Assembly: GCA_016584495.1 (NCBI GenBank)
Contig: WAID01000001.1
Span: 868,001-932,000, forward strand
DNA length: 64,000 bases
Direction of reading: 5' to 3'
Source of the DNA: Celoporthe dispersa
Lineage: Eukaryota; Ascomycota; Sordariomycetes; Diaporthales; Cryphonectriaceae
Shown: piece after piece, positions 32,115 to 43,198 of the stretch
Numbering within the stretch: the stretch's first letter is position 1
Layout: every line of letters begins with the position of its first letter
Notes under the pieces: model-generated
The model's input: only the letters and a program-made list of their open reading frames with translations
Told to the model about the DNA's origin: nothing
The model's database searches: none
Program-made: the position numbers and the translations under genes

Positions 32115-32732
32115 TTTGGTCCGGGGTAGGCTGGTCTGGGTTTCAACGAAGGTGAGGAGGAAGTTCTTCTATTAGAGTGTGGGTATGGGTGGGTGTGTGT
32201 GTGTGTGTGTGTGTGTGTAATAGCTTTGGAGAGTGTAGATGGGAAGAATCGTGTATAGTTAGAGTCGTCGTGAGTAGGAGGAACAGAGCAGAGAATATAT
32301 CCCCGCATGTTGAAACCAAACGGGATCCACTCAAGACGCCGAGGGCGTCAGCCAGGCTGCAGTAGTAGCAAGTGGTCCTTTGGTCATGCACCGGCATAGT
32401 TACACGCGCCTTACGACCGAGTAGCACAACCAGAAAAAACCCCTTGTACTCGTAAAGAATACGAGGTCATGGTGCGGATCACACATAGACACACCCAAAA
32501 AAAAGAAAAGGGCCGATTTGCCGTCTGCAGGTTCTGTTCAGGCTCCGAGCCACGGTAAGCGCGTCGAGAGAGGTACGAGAACTGGAAGTAAGGAGTAGTC
32601 TGGACGGGGAAAAGAGGCTCATTTTTGAAATGTGTCGTTGTTGTAGATGCACCTGGAAAAAAAAAAAGACATTGACGTGATAAGTCCTAGATCACACAGA
32701 GATCTCTCCCCCTCCCTCGCTCCCTCCCCCCT
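32115..32732. other. GNAT promoter and 3' region of the histidine gene
   Basis: Contains a GT repeat at 32193-32218 (a CA repeat in the sense of the GNAT gene) and an A-rich tract near 32651-32668. Nothing else is evident. Confidence 0.55.
32193..32218 (-). repeat. (CA)n microsatellite in the GNAT leader
   Basis: Thirteen GT units on the plus strand, 78-104 bp upstream of the GNAT ATG. It mirrors the AC run in front of mdm12. Confidence 0.85.
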
Positions 32733-35463
32733 CTATCGGTTCATGTGCTCCATGCGAATACCCACGGCCCGCCTGTGAGCCTCCAGCTCTTCCACCTTGG
32801 CCAGCTGCATCACAGCCTCGCTGACGTTGCGCAGGCCCTCGGCTGTCAGGTTCGAGCTGGTGATGTGCTTGACAAAAGACCCGAGGTTGACGCCCGAGTA
32901 CTGCTTGGCGTAGCCGTATGTTGCTGCATCATGTGCGTCAGTAAATCCTGTTTTTTTTCTCTCTCTCTTCTTCTTCTTCCTTCTTGGTCTCCACCTCTGA
33001 AGCCCCCCTTCTTCCTGTTTCGTGATGGTAGGGTGTTGTGGGTTATTGAACTTACGCAGGGAGTGATTCACACCAGCAGAGTAGTCACCCACGCTCTCGG
33101 GCGTCCACTGCCCGATGAACACGCTTCCCGCGTTCATGACCGTCTCGGCCACCTTCTCCGCGTCTCGCAGCTGGAGGATCAGGTGCTCCGGCGCATACTC
33201 GTTGCTCACGCGCATGGCCTCCTCGATGGTCTTGACCTGGATCGTGACAGAGTGCGCAATCGCGCCGCGCACAATCTCCACCCGCGGCAGCGCCATGGCC
33301 TGGTCGTGCAGCTCGTCCTCGATGGCCTGCAGCTCCTCCCTCGCCCAGGTCGACGGCGATGAGGATCACCTGGCTGTCGACGCCGTGCTCCGCCTGCGAC
33401 AGCAGGTCAGACGCGACAAACGCAGGGTTCGCCTCGCGGTCTGCGATGACCAGGACCTCGGACGGGCCCGCCGGCATGTCGATGCTGACCCCGGCGTTGG
33501 TGTCGTTGCTGACGTACATCTTGCCCGCCGTCACAAACTGGTTGCCAGGGCCCAGGATCTTGTCCACCTTGGTCACGCTCTCGGTGCCATACGCCATCGC
33601 CGCCACGGCCTGTGCACCACCGGCCAGCACGATGCTCTCGGCGCCGACCTTGTGCGCCACATAGACGATCTCGGGCGTCACGCGGCCGTCGGAGCGGGGC
33701 GGCGAGGCGAGCACGATCTTCTTGCAGCCAGCCACCATGGCGGGGACGCCGAGCATGAGGGCTGTGGAGGGCAGGACGGCAGTGCCACCGGGGACGTAGA
33801 GACCAACGCGCTCGATGGGGCGGGAGAAGCGGCTGCAGATGACGCCGGGCATAGTCTCCACGCGGAGGGGCTTCTCTTCCTGCTGTGCGGCGTGGAACTT
33901 CCTGATGTTCTCAAAGGAGATATCGATGGCCTTGATCGTCTCCTGGGGGAGCTGCATGAGCGACGCGGGAAACGGGGCCTTGAGGACAGGCGAGGTGAGG
34001 GAGGTTGCCTTCTCGAACCTGTGGGTGTAGGATAGGAGGGCCTTGTCGCCGTTCTTCTTGACGTCGTCGATGATGGGCACAACAATCTTCATGATCGAGT
34101 CGGCCGACTTCTGTGATGGCCGGTTAAGCACCTGCTCCAGCTGCGCCTGGGTGAGCTGAGACACATCGTAGCGCTGCATGGCGATCCTGCCAGGCGCTGG
34201 CGCTGGCGCTGAGGTGGCCGGTGCAGTCACGGCTGCGGTTGTGGTGCCATTCACAGGCTTGATGCCCTCCTTCTCGGCCCACTTGCCCTTGGCGTCTCCC
34301 TGGCGCCTCTTGACCTTCCAGCTCTTGGCGTCAAGGCTCCTCTCTATGTCCGCAAGGCTGACCCCCGCGCCGACGGCCTTGGTGAGGGCAAAGTAGATCA
34401 GGTCCGCTGCTTCAAAGGCAACGTCCTGTTGCGACTTGGCGTCGCATAGCTCCTCCGCCTCCTCCATTATCTTGGCCCGCAGCAGCTTCTCGTCAGAGAA
34501 CAGACGCGCCGTGTAGGATCCCTGCGGCGCTGATTCCTTTCTTGACCTGAGAGTCTGCTCCAGCTTCGGTATACCCTTCAGCTCTCCGAAGCAGCCGAAT
34601 TGATCCAGGTGACAGAATCGTCCCGTCTGTCTGACCACGAACTTCAGGGCATCGCTGTCGCAGTCCAACGATATCCTGACGAGTTCCTGTGTATCTCCTG
34701 AGGTTGCGCCTTTGTACCACAGGCCACGCTTTCTGCTCTGGTACACTCCAGTCTGCGTCCTCAGTGCCTCCCTGACGCTTTCCTCGCTGCTGTAGACAAG
34801 CCCGAGGGCGATACCATTCTCGTCACAGACGACGGTCGGGATGAGGCTGTCTGGCCTGTCTGAGCTCCATGTCGAGCAGAGGATTCTGGGGACAGACAGC
34901 TTGCCGTGAACCTCCTTTGCAGTAGTAAGGCCGGTCGAGGGGAGGATGGGGATAGCACCCAGCTGAGCGGCAACGTCCACGAAATGCTCCAATGTCGCTC
35001 CTTCGACGGGTCTGACAAAGAGATTTTTGACCTTCTTCGACTTGGCCTCCTCTAGGAACTGGCTGACCTCACACTGCGAGTGGTCGAAGTCGGTAACAAG
35101 CAGACCATGCTCTGTAGCCGAGCTCAAGGCACCCGCCGTGTTGCTGACGACCGGTGCCACCCTAGATCCATACTCGGTATATTCAGGGAGCTGCTCAGGC
35201 CTCACAAAGACCCTTCGCGCGCCGGCGTCGAGGAGGGCGAGGACGTCATCCTTGGAGCCGAGCTGAGTCACGTCCAGGAAGGACTGGGAATCGGCATTGT
35301 GCTGGGCGAGGAAGCGTTGGGTCTGCTCGAGGTTTCCTTGGTTGACTTCGAGGAAGACGGTGCCCAGGCAGCTGATTTCTTCTCGGCTCAGGCCCTCCGC
35401 GCCAGCCAGGCCGTGTGGTATCGCAACGCTCACTAGGAATGGGAGGGGAAGCGTTGTCTCCAT
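32733..35463 (-). CDS. his-3: Trifunctional histidine biosynthesis protein, HIS4/his-3 type (one frame break)
   Basis: Carries three steps of histidine synthesis: phosphoribosyl-AMP cyclohydrolase (about residues 220-295), phosphoribosyl-ATP pyrophosphohydrolase (about 300-375) and histidinol dehydrogenase (about 430-865). Seen: GLWYKGATSGDTQ (cyclohydrolase), KIMEEAEELCDA (pyrophosphohydrolase), and VGLYVPGGTAVLPSTALM, GGAQAVAAMAYGTESV, KILGPGNQFVTAGK and GPSEVLVIAD (dehydrogenase). A 132-bp intron (33055-32924; GTAAGT...GCAG) splits NHSLP from TYGYAKQYSGVN and is stop-free and in frame. One extra base in the C3 run at 33338-33340 (coding strand GAGGGAG) breaks the frame; without it the text reads LGEEELQAIEDELHDQAM. 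Corrected length is 865 residues, normal for the fungal enzyme. A TGAGTC element lies about 190 bp upstream of the ATG. Confidence 0.95.
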
Positions 35464-36330
35464 GATTGATGTCCTCTCTGGACTGTGATGCTCGATTTAC
35501 GATATCGGAGGGGTGAAAGAAAGCTGGGTTCTATCAAGGAAGATGGAGAAAGTCTCCTCCTCTTTGACCTGAGAAATGTAAGGTGTCAGTCATATATCTC
35601 AGCCAGGGAGTAGCCCGTTCCCCAAAAAAAAATCACACCACGTCAGTAAACGTCGATGAGTCTTGACTTCGATACACGGGTCCAAGAAAGTGGCACTTGA
35701 AATCGAAAAAGTTCAATTCGCTAGTACGTAACTCTTGCTGGGGCTCCTGGATCGGCGGCTCTACCCTTGATGCCGCTTTGGCTGTGTAGAAGTGGCAGCG
35801 TCACCGTGGGGCTTTCTCTCTCTCCCTTTTTTTTTTTTTTCTTTCCCCTCTCTCTTTGCCAGTACATACTGCGCAGTTTCCGGTCAGTACAGTACAACAC
35901 TACAACCCCTCCATTGTGGGGCCCTACCGATCTGCCAGGCCCTGCAAGAGCTAGCCAGAGGGGCAAGGCCGCTAAACCTCGCAGGGGTTGGAATAAGGTT
36001 GCCAGGCTTGCATGCGCTCGCGCAGGTACGTACCCGACAGCTGGTTCTGGCCCCGGCGGGCAATTGTTTGGCCTTTTCCCGCCTTTCGCTGCCTCGGGCT
36101 GGGGGTGTGAGCTCTGGATCTCAAGGTTCCCGCGGCGCGACTTCATCTCCTACCTCAGCTTTACGGCCAGATCCATCCATCCAGACATTCTGCCGCACGA
36201 CAGGATTCAACCTGGCAGTAGACGTCTGTGGTCATCTCGATTGCCGCAATCATCGTTTTCAGCACGACGCCCGCGCTTCCTTCTCCTTGCTCAAGCTCAC
36301 GCATCACGTCGCGTCGTCACGAACTTCACG
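35464..36330. promoter_or_regulatory. Divergent promoter region of the histidine gene and taf9
   Basis: 867 bp between divergent starts. It holds ATGAGTC at 35656-35662, a T15 run near 35827-35841 and pyrimidine-rich sequence. The taf9 frame is open upstream to 35767 but reads like leader. Confidence 0.5.
35656..35662. promoter_or_regulatory. GCN4/CPC-1-like element
   Basis: ATGAGTC followed by T, seven of nine matches to the ATGASTCAT consensus, about 193 bp upstream of the histidine gene. General amino-acid control of this gene by GCN4/CPC-1 is established in fungi; function of this copy is inference. Confidence 0.45.
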
Positions 36331-37254
36331 ATGTCTACCGCGGCACCACCACAAACAAACGGCGTGCCGTCCTCGCCCGGCGTGTCTCAGTCCCAGACGC
36401 CCAATAATAATACCCAGTCGCAGCCGACACAACCAGTGTCTGATGGCAGCACCCAGCCAGCTACGAACGGCGTGCCCTCTCAACTCACCCAATCCCAATC
36501 CCAACCGCAAGCGTCGTCGACACAGCAGCAGGCTCCTGCAGCAGGAGCTCAAGCCGCTGGCTCCAATCAAAATACAAGCTCCGCTCCCAAACCTCGCGAC
36601 CAGCGCACCATCGAGCTTCTTCTCAACGCGCAGGGTGTGACCGCCTTCGAGTCTCGCGTGCCTCTCCTCCTTCTCGACTTCGCCTACCGTCACACTGCCT
36701 CGGTCCTCTCCGACAGCTTGTATCTTGCTGCAGACCCTTACACCACCCACGCCGGTTCCAAGCCCTCTGCGGCATCGGGCGCGGCTTCTTCAGTGCCTGG
36801 TACTGGCGGTGATGCGACAGTCAGTGCCAATGCCGTGCGTCTTGCCATCGGCTCACGGCTTGCGTATCAATTCCATGGCGGCGGCGGGGCTACTGGAGGG
36901 GGCGGCATCAGCAAGGATGTGCTGGCGAACCTGGCCGCCGAGCGGAACAAGATCTCCCTGCCTCGAGTCCCCGCCAACGAATGGGGTGTCAGGCTGCCGA
37001 GCGAGCGCTTTGTCATGACCGGCATGGGGTGGGGCCTTCGAGACGTCCTGGCCAGGGGTGAGGACAACAGCGAAGACGATGACGACGATGACGACGACGA
37101 CGATCAGGAGATGGTGGATGCAATGGAGGTGCAGCCGAACGAGGAGGACGTTGGCGGCGATGGTGTCGAAGGCGGCACGATGGAGGATGTCTTTGGGGCC
37201 GAGAACAACGAGCAGGTTGGTGAGGAGGATGTGGACATGGGAGGGGCAGACTAG
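36331..37254 (+). CDS. taf9: TFIID/SAGA subunit TAF9
   Basis: TAF9 pairs through its histone fold with TAF6 in TFIID and SAGA. The N-terminal ~85 residues are Gln/Ser/Pro-rich. The histone fold then starts at RTIELLLNAQGVTAFESRVP and continues through LLLLDFAYRHTASVLSDSL to VSANAVRLAIGSRLAYQF. The conserved region ends with LPSERFVMTGMGWGL, followed by an acidic Asp-rich tail and stop TAG at 37252. 307 residues, single exon. The start at 36331 is preferred over upstream frame extension because of typical codon content and the MSTAAPP start. A second ORF follows in exactly the same frame after this stop. Confidence 0.93.
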   Translation: MSTAAPPQTNGVPSSPGVSQSQTPNNNTQSQPTQPVSDGSTQPATNGVPSQLTQSQSQPQASSTQQQAPAAGAQAAGSNQNTSSAPKPRDQRTIELLLNAQGVTAFESRVPLLLLDFAYRHTASVLSDSLYLAADPYTTHAGSKPSAASGAASSVPGTGGDATVSANAVRLAIGSRLAYQFHGGGGATGGGGISKDVLANLAAERNKISLPRVPANEWGVRLPSERFVMTGMGWGLRDVLARGEDNSEDDDDDDDDDDQEMVDAMEVQPNEEDVGGDGVEGGTMEDVFGAENNEQVGEEDVDMGGAD

Positions 37255-37296
37255 AGCTCTGGCCTCGTCACTAATGGACATCACTCCGCATTGGAT

Positions 37297-38175
37297 ATGA
37301 CAAACGGCGCGTCCTGGGAGAGTGCGTATGTCATGGGCGAGCCGCCACAAGGTGAACAAGGGATACGACTTGGTCTCATGCAAGAGACTCGATTCTCAGC
37401 AGCCTCTGGAGAAGATTTGGGTATGAGGAACCTCAACGACACGACGTCTTCCATGGCCACGAGACACACTACCCCTCTGGCTCGACCCGATTGGAATTCA
37501 AATCTCGGCTCTCCCGGTGCCCATGTCACACATTCTCACAACGCCGCTCATCGCCATAGTCCTATGCACAGGAATTTCGCGAGTTCGGACAATGCTACCG
37601 ATTCTCGTCCGCAAGGTGGATCGCAGCAGACTGGTTATCAGGCAGTTGGCAATGAGCTGCCGCAGACAAACCGAAATCAGCCTTTTACCAACCACCACTC
37701 ACCGAGCGCCTCACCGCAGAACGGCGATGTCTTTGATAGTCGACGAGCGGCCATCCAGACCAACGGACAGTCCCAAGTCAGTCCACTGCATCTGCAGTAT
37801 GGCTCAGCACCGGACAATAGCTCTTCCGCCGCTTCTCCACCACCACAATCCCACTACGCACGGGGAGCAGACCTCAACCCCAACAACACGCCTCACGCTG
37901 AACCTCACACATCTGCATCCGGAGCCCAACCCTCCTCCTACCACTGGCCCCAGTCTCAACCCAGCGCCAGCCCGGTTCCTCCACAGTCCGTGCCGGGGCA
38001 TTATGCATCCATGTTCGGACGCCCACTCTCCGGAGAGAGTCCACCCGCCGAGCAGCAGCAGCAGCAGCAGCAGCAGCCTGGCTTCGTCGAGACCACCGGG
38101 CGTAATCCGTTCCGTCGTCCAAACACACCATCGCCTGCCGCAGGGACCTCACCCGCCCGTCGGCCTGCGCCGTAG
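37297..38175 (+). CDS. Hypothetical Ser/Pro/Gln-rich ORF in frame with taf9
   Basis: An ORF of 292 residues beginning MTNGASWESAYVMG, 42 bp after the taf9 stop and in the same reading frame. The 306 codons after that stop contain no other stop. The protein is low-complexity throughout (Ser, Pro, His, Asn, an eight-Gln run near 38053-38078) and ends NPFRRPNTPSPAAG then a short Pro/Arg tail. No domain is recognised. It may be a separate small gene, a C-terminal extension of TAF9 reached by readthrough or by an intron removing the stop, or a 3' UTR that happens to be open. Codon content looks coding-like, but transcription is unproven. Confidence 0.45.
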   Translation: MTNGASWESAYVMGEPPQGEQGIRLGLMQETRFSAASGEDLGMRNLNDTTSSMATRHTTPLARPDWNSNLGSPGAHVTHSHNAAHRHSPMHRNFASSDNATDSRPQGGSQQTGYQAVGNELPQTNRNQPFTNHHSPSASPQNGDVFDSRRAAIQTNGQSQVSPLHLQYGSAPDNSSSAASPPPQSHYARGADLNPNNTPHAEPHTSASGAQPSSYHWPQSQPSASPVPPQSVPGHYASMFGRPLSGESPPAEQQQQQQQQPGFVETTGRNPFRRPNTPSPAAGTSPARRPAP

Positions 38176-38660
38176 GAAAGCAACCCTTTCGCGGCGGGGG
38201 GACCGTCGACCTCGTTCCCTTTTCACAGGCGTTTGTATAGAGGTACCGGGATCAGCAGGACGACCTGGGGTCGAGGATGTCCACGTGGCGAACACTACCG
38301 GCCAGCATTGAGGAGATGTGTCAGGGGGCACAAAGAGGGCAGTCGAAGATGCAGAAGAACACTGGGGGGGGAGAGGTCGATGCTAGAGAGCCCTTTTGTT
38401 CGTTTTCTTCACCGCGCGAGCACAACCCGGTCTATTTCTACCCAGCTATTCGACATCGCTCTGGTACACAGTGGTGGTAGGCGATGGGATTAAGTTATAC
38501 AAATTTCTAATAGAACCACAAAAACAAATAACGAGATGATACGCTTGCTTCCTGCCCGTAATATGATGATGTTGATGATGCTTGACCAGAACGCCTTGCT
38601 GTTGTATGAAAACCCGCTTGCGTGTGTGTGTGTGTGTGCGCAAGTTGTGTTGCTCACTGC
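38176..38660. other. Convergent 3' region, with GT repeat
   Basis: 485 bp between the ORF at 38175 and the lipin stop. A GT repeat lies at 38622-38638. No gene is supported. Confidence 0.5.
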
Positions 38661-41135
38661 TCATCGGCCTACTACCTCCTTCTCGATGGTGAGGTCCGTC
38701 ATGCCCGTAATCAGCTCAGCACTATAATCCTTGACCGCTATGCGTGGCGACACCGGCCTGGACGGCTGTTTCTCCACAACAGGCGGCGCGAGGGCATCCG
38801 CCTTCACACCTGGTCCGCCCTTCTCCTGCTGCTGCTGCTGCTCCTCCTCGGGCCCCTCGTCGTCATCTTCAGGCTCGCCGTCCTCGGGCTCGTCGTCCTC
38901 ATCATCGGCGTCGTCGTCCAGACCGCCCATCATCGACCTTGTCATGCGCTCCTGCTGTTCGTCGTAGTCACCGCTGAGGACGCTCCCCTCCGCGTACCCG
39001 TCGTCGTCGTACGACCCCCGGGAGATGTAGCTGTCGCCGAGCCCGTCGCCCTCGATCTCGTCCTCGTCCTCGGCGTACTGGCTCTCCTTGTCCTCCTCCA
39101 GCGCAAAGCCGTCCTCCTCGTCCGAGGCCGAGAAGTCGTCCATCTCGAGCGGCTTGTTGCGCCAGTAGGCGAAGTCCGTGTACTCCTCGCCGCCGCCCTT
39201 GACGATGGTGGACACGGGCGGGAAGTAGTGGTCAACGACGTCGGTCATACTGACGTAGCTAAGCTTGAGCTTGTTGAGGGACAGAAGGTCCAGGGAGACC
39301 TCAGCGTTGCTGTTAATGGTGAAGATGCGCGTCCTGGGTACGTCGACCGTCCGATAGGAGATCTGGTCCGTCAGCCGGTTCCCGAAGCCGGCGTAAAAGG
39401 TGTGGTGGTCCGACCCGTAGAGCTGCCGGATGTCGCGTAGTGTGGCCATCTTGAACACGTGCGGCTTGCGCAGGTAGATCTCACGACGCAGTGCGGCCAT
39501 TGTCCGGTCAGGAGAGAGTATCGTCGGGCCGCGCGGTAGACGGTAGCCGTCCTGGACGATATTGGCGAGGTACGCTCTCGTGGTATCGGCCTGGCCGACC
39601 GACCGACTTGTCAGGTACATAATGTTGTATCCGTTTGCGACAATGTCGCTGTAGAGCTTGGCCACGCCAGCGTGTGTCCAGTCCCGGCCCACCATGTTGA
39701 ACAGTTGACCGAGCGCATCAGACTTGGTGATGGTGCCGTCGATGTCCGAGATGACCACCGGCGTATCGTGCTTCCACAGGTACATGAATGCCGAGCAGGT
39801 CGCCCTGTTCACGGTGAAGCTGAGTGAGTTCTCGCCCGGCTTCAGGTCCATCGCCTTGAGCTGGTCGCTGGTCAGACGCAGGGTTTTCGCATAATTCCTA
39901 TTAGGATCACCCGCGGCCTTGACTCTGCCGCCGGGTCCTGGCGAGGCAGGCGGTGTCTGTAGACTGCCCTGGCCGACATCCGACTCCGTTCTCCTGTGGA
40001 CAGGTAGCGCAGATGTGGTCGCCGTGCTGTCGTCGCTATGGTAGCCTGGGTCGGATACTGCGTCAGCATCGAACGTGCCGGCCCGGAGGCCGGCCTCCAT
40101 CGTCTTCCTCATCGCCGCATCCTTGGCCTCCCTCGCTGCTGTAGATCCAGAGATTCCCGTGCTCGTCGATGCCGAACAGCGCTCCAATGTCGTAGTTCCC
40201 CTCGAGCTCTTCAGAGAGGACCTTCCTGGCAAGGATCTCGGCCCTGATCGCGTCTTCTTCGCTCTCCTTGAAGCCGGTCATGTCGAGCATCAGATCTCCC
40301 GTCTCGGTAACGTGTGTCGGGATGTTGACAGCCTGTAGCCCCTTGGATAGGTTCCTGGCCCTTTCTAGCGCCTCCTGTGGGCCTAGAAGCGGTGGGCTGA
40401 TGGACATATCCTCCAGAATATCAAGGCTGTCGGCACCATCTTTTAGATCAGACTCGCTGGTCTTCTTGCGCGCGGCATGGTGTAGTATGTCCTCGCTATG
40501 GGGTCGGCCGAGGTGGGAGAAGTCGCCGGACTTGGGTCTCCCGTGCGAGAACGAGGTCGCGGTCGATGCTGGTGTGATTAGACCTGCCCTCGACGTCAGC
40601 CTTATCTCACAGACAGAAGTCCCAGGGCGGAAACGGGGGGGGGGGGGCACATACCTGCATCTCGTGGTACGGAGCTCGAGTAGAGCGCCGAGGGGGGAGG
40701 CCGAACAGGGCTCGAAGAGCGGGCTGTTCCCTTGCTGGCGTCATCGTCCAGGTCGAACAGAGGCGGTTCCTGCAAGAGAGAGGTGGTGGCGGCCCTCCCA
40801 GGCGGCATCGGGGGGCTAGACGCAGGGGACACCAAGGGAGAGGTCTGGAGGTTCTGGGGGATGGTGTCGCTCGTCTCGAAGACGAAGAAGGCCTCGCCCC
40901 CTTCGCCCAGCTTCATGGCATAGTCCTGCTTCTTGCCATTGACCCTGAACTCGACCTTCTTCTCGTACGGCCGCAGGAGCGAGAATTTGCCGAAGCGAAC
41001 GTGAAAGGGGGAGCAGCACAGGGTGCCATCTGCCTGCTCTACGACTATCACGTCGATTGCGCCGCTCAGGGTGGCTGGATTTATCGAGTTCCATGCCGTC
41101 GACACGGAGTCTGAGATATTGCGCACGTACTGCAT
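38661..41135 (-). CDS. pah1: Phosphatidate phosphatase, lipin/PAH1 (one frame break)
   Basis: Dephosphorylates phosphatidic acid to diacylglycerol at the nuclear/ER membrane, controlling storage lipid and membrane synthesis. The N-LIP domain starts at residue 1 (MQYVRNISDSVSTAWNSINP). The catalytic HAD domain lies in the C-terminal half with the DxDxT motif DIDGTITKSDALG and YLTSRSVGQADTTR. An acidic tail follows. One 71-bp intron (40654-40584; GTATGT...GGCAG) contains a 13-G/C run. One extra base at 40130-40132 (coding strand GAGGGAG) breaks the frame; removing it gives NLWIYSSEEAKDAAMRKTM. Corrected length is 800 residues, normal for fungal lipins. The ATG at 41135 is the conserved start; the longer open frame upstream is leader. 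Confidence 0.93.
40635..40647. repeat. G13 homopolymer in pah1 intron
   Basis: Thirteen consecutive G on the plus strand, inside the 71-bp intron. Confidence 0.9.
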
Positions 41136-43198
41136 CGTGCAGTCTGTCGGCGGGCGGTGGAGGAAAGGAAGGGGAGGGGAGGGTGCGGGAAAGATCCAAA
41201 CGAGGGGGGAGGGTGGGGAGGAGGGTGAGAGGGATGCGATGGCTGTATGTATGTATGTATGCAGACGAGGTGAAGAGTGCAAGGCTTATGGGAGGATGAT
41301 GATCTATGGGGGGCGGTGGGTCATGGCTGTCACTTGACGGCACAACGTACCGCAGCAGCACTGAGCAGGTCCCAGGTGATGGCTTCCAGCGTGCCAGGGC
41401 CCCGGTGGCTGCCACTGAAGAAAACGAAAACCCAACAATTAGGCACCCCTGCTAGCCCACCCGTTAGTTGCCAGCCGTTTCGATGAGACTATCGTTTGAT
41501 GGTGTTGGGGCGACTACCTTGTACTGTGTATGTTAAGAGCGTGCATATGGAATTATCTAGCGGCTGTTGCACGGCGCTTCTGAATACATAATCGTATCTT
41601 TCTCTGTTGGTGTTCTGTCCACCTCTCTCTTTTTTTTTCCTCTCTGTTTCCTCCCTTTTTTTCTTTTCACATGCCGTCTTACGATTCTCAGCGAGAAATG
41701 ACTAGCTAACAGGGGAGTATTCTCCGTACCTCGGATATTTGGGGGATCGACTCGGCCTCAGATCCATGAGATGTACCCATAGCAGAGTAATTACAGGGTA
41801 CTACCTAGCGCACCACCTACCATAGTACCTGGAAACTACCGAGCCCACCCGCCATCCTGCAGCGCATGGCTGCCCTGAGAGACGTGAGGCTAAGGTCACC
41901 TGAGGCTGCTGCTACTGCATTCCCAGCCAGTCCCAGCCCCGTCCGCCTGTCAGACCTTGGGGCCAAAATGACACCCGAGGTCTGCCCAGAGTCAGGTCCT
42001 TCTCTCGCTTTTCGGGTGATGTCATTAAATCTTGACTGCACAAGCCGACCTGGGGTGGGATTTTAACTCGCAAATTTTGGAAAGAGAAAGGGCACATACA
42101 CACCCCTCCCCCCCCAGGCGCGCGGGTGAAGATGGAGAAGGGCTTTGACCGCCCAAAACCTTGTCTTGAGTCGTCAGACGTTGACGACGACAACGACGAG
42201 GCCCCATGACTTTACACGGTCCTTTGTCTTGTTGGTCCTCCACCTCGAAAACCTTGGATCGACCCAGCATGCCAATGTGTAAACGGGCCCCGGTCATTCT
42301 TTGTTGGGCAGCACAGGTTGGGGCCTGCGCTTCTTGGAGGGGGGGAGTCTCGGTGACAGGCGGACGCTTGTGCCGATGTAACCCCCCAACATTCTGAGCG
42401 GGGGGCACAGCTCCCTCACCACCTGGTGTTGAGGAAGGACAATGCTATCCATGCATGTCTTGCCTCTTGCCACGGCCTGACCGTGATTTGTCTGGAGTAC
42501 GGCTGTGTGTTAAAAGACTCTCTGTTCCGGCCATGAGTGACTTGCCTCTAGACAGTTCGCTGCCACCCTTCCGCCACAAAGGATGGCTCTCCTTGGACGG
42601 ACCATCCAGCAGCCTCTTCTACAGCACAGCACAGCACAGCACAGCACAGACACAGCCATCAGCAATTCTCCTTACCGTGTTTTTCATTTATGTCTTTCCG
42701 GTTGGATGCCTTCTCTTATCCTCATGAGCCTCTCTTCGGGACACTGGGCACTCGCAATGCGAAGGAAGGCCACGAATGTCCACCCTGTTCTTTTTCTCAC
42801 CTCTTGAAACAACCTCGAAGAAATGGATTCGATCTTTTTTTCGCGTAGAGAATATATGGCAGAGCGGGTCTCGAGCACACTCTTCGAGGAATGTCTCTCT
42901 CTGATCAAAAGCTGGAAAGCTGAGATGGGCTAGCGCACACTCAGCCACATGTCACACAACAGCATGCGCATTCGCCTCTTCTACAGGCTGACATCTGAAG
43001 GGTTAAGGCCTATATCCTACCGTAGCTGCCACTGCAGTGGGTGCTTCCGCTTCAGCTGTGTCGTCGAATCTTGGTGATGGTGGCCTCCTCCTTTGGATGA
43101 AACCCGCACTTCAGTGAATGACACGAGGCGCCAGGTGTTCGCACCGTCTGCTCTGCATGAGACTTTGAACAATCATTTCAAGCTCACTTTTTTGAGAA
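41136..43198. other. 2-kb gene-free stretch before the HET gene
   Basis: 41136-41420 is pah1 promoter/leader, with a GTAT repeat near 41245-41260. The rest has scattered short ORFs without domain content, ACCTA-type motifs near 41800-41830, and a CAGCA pentamer repeat at 42619-42650. I see no gene, tRNA or recognisable transposon. Confidence 0.55.
42619..42650. repeat. (CAGCA)n pentanucleotide repeat
   Basis: About five to six tandem CAGCA units in the gene-free region. Confidence 0.8.

Noticed and set aside
37140..37254. Short intron removing the taf9 stop (for example from GTTGGT at 37216 to TAG at 37254)
   Set aside because: At 39 bp it is shorter than any intron seen in this window, and no branch site is visible. 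A longer version from GTTGGC near 37149 cannot be excluded, so the issue is kept as a finding rather than annotated.
41912..42807. Overlapping small ORFs on both strands before the HET gene
   Set aside because: All are short, mutually overlapping and without recognisable content; treated as non-coding.
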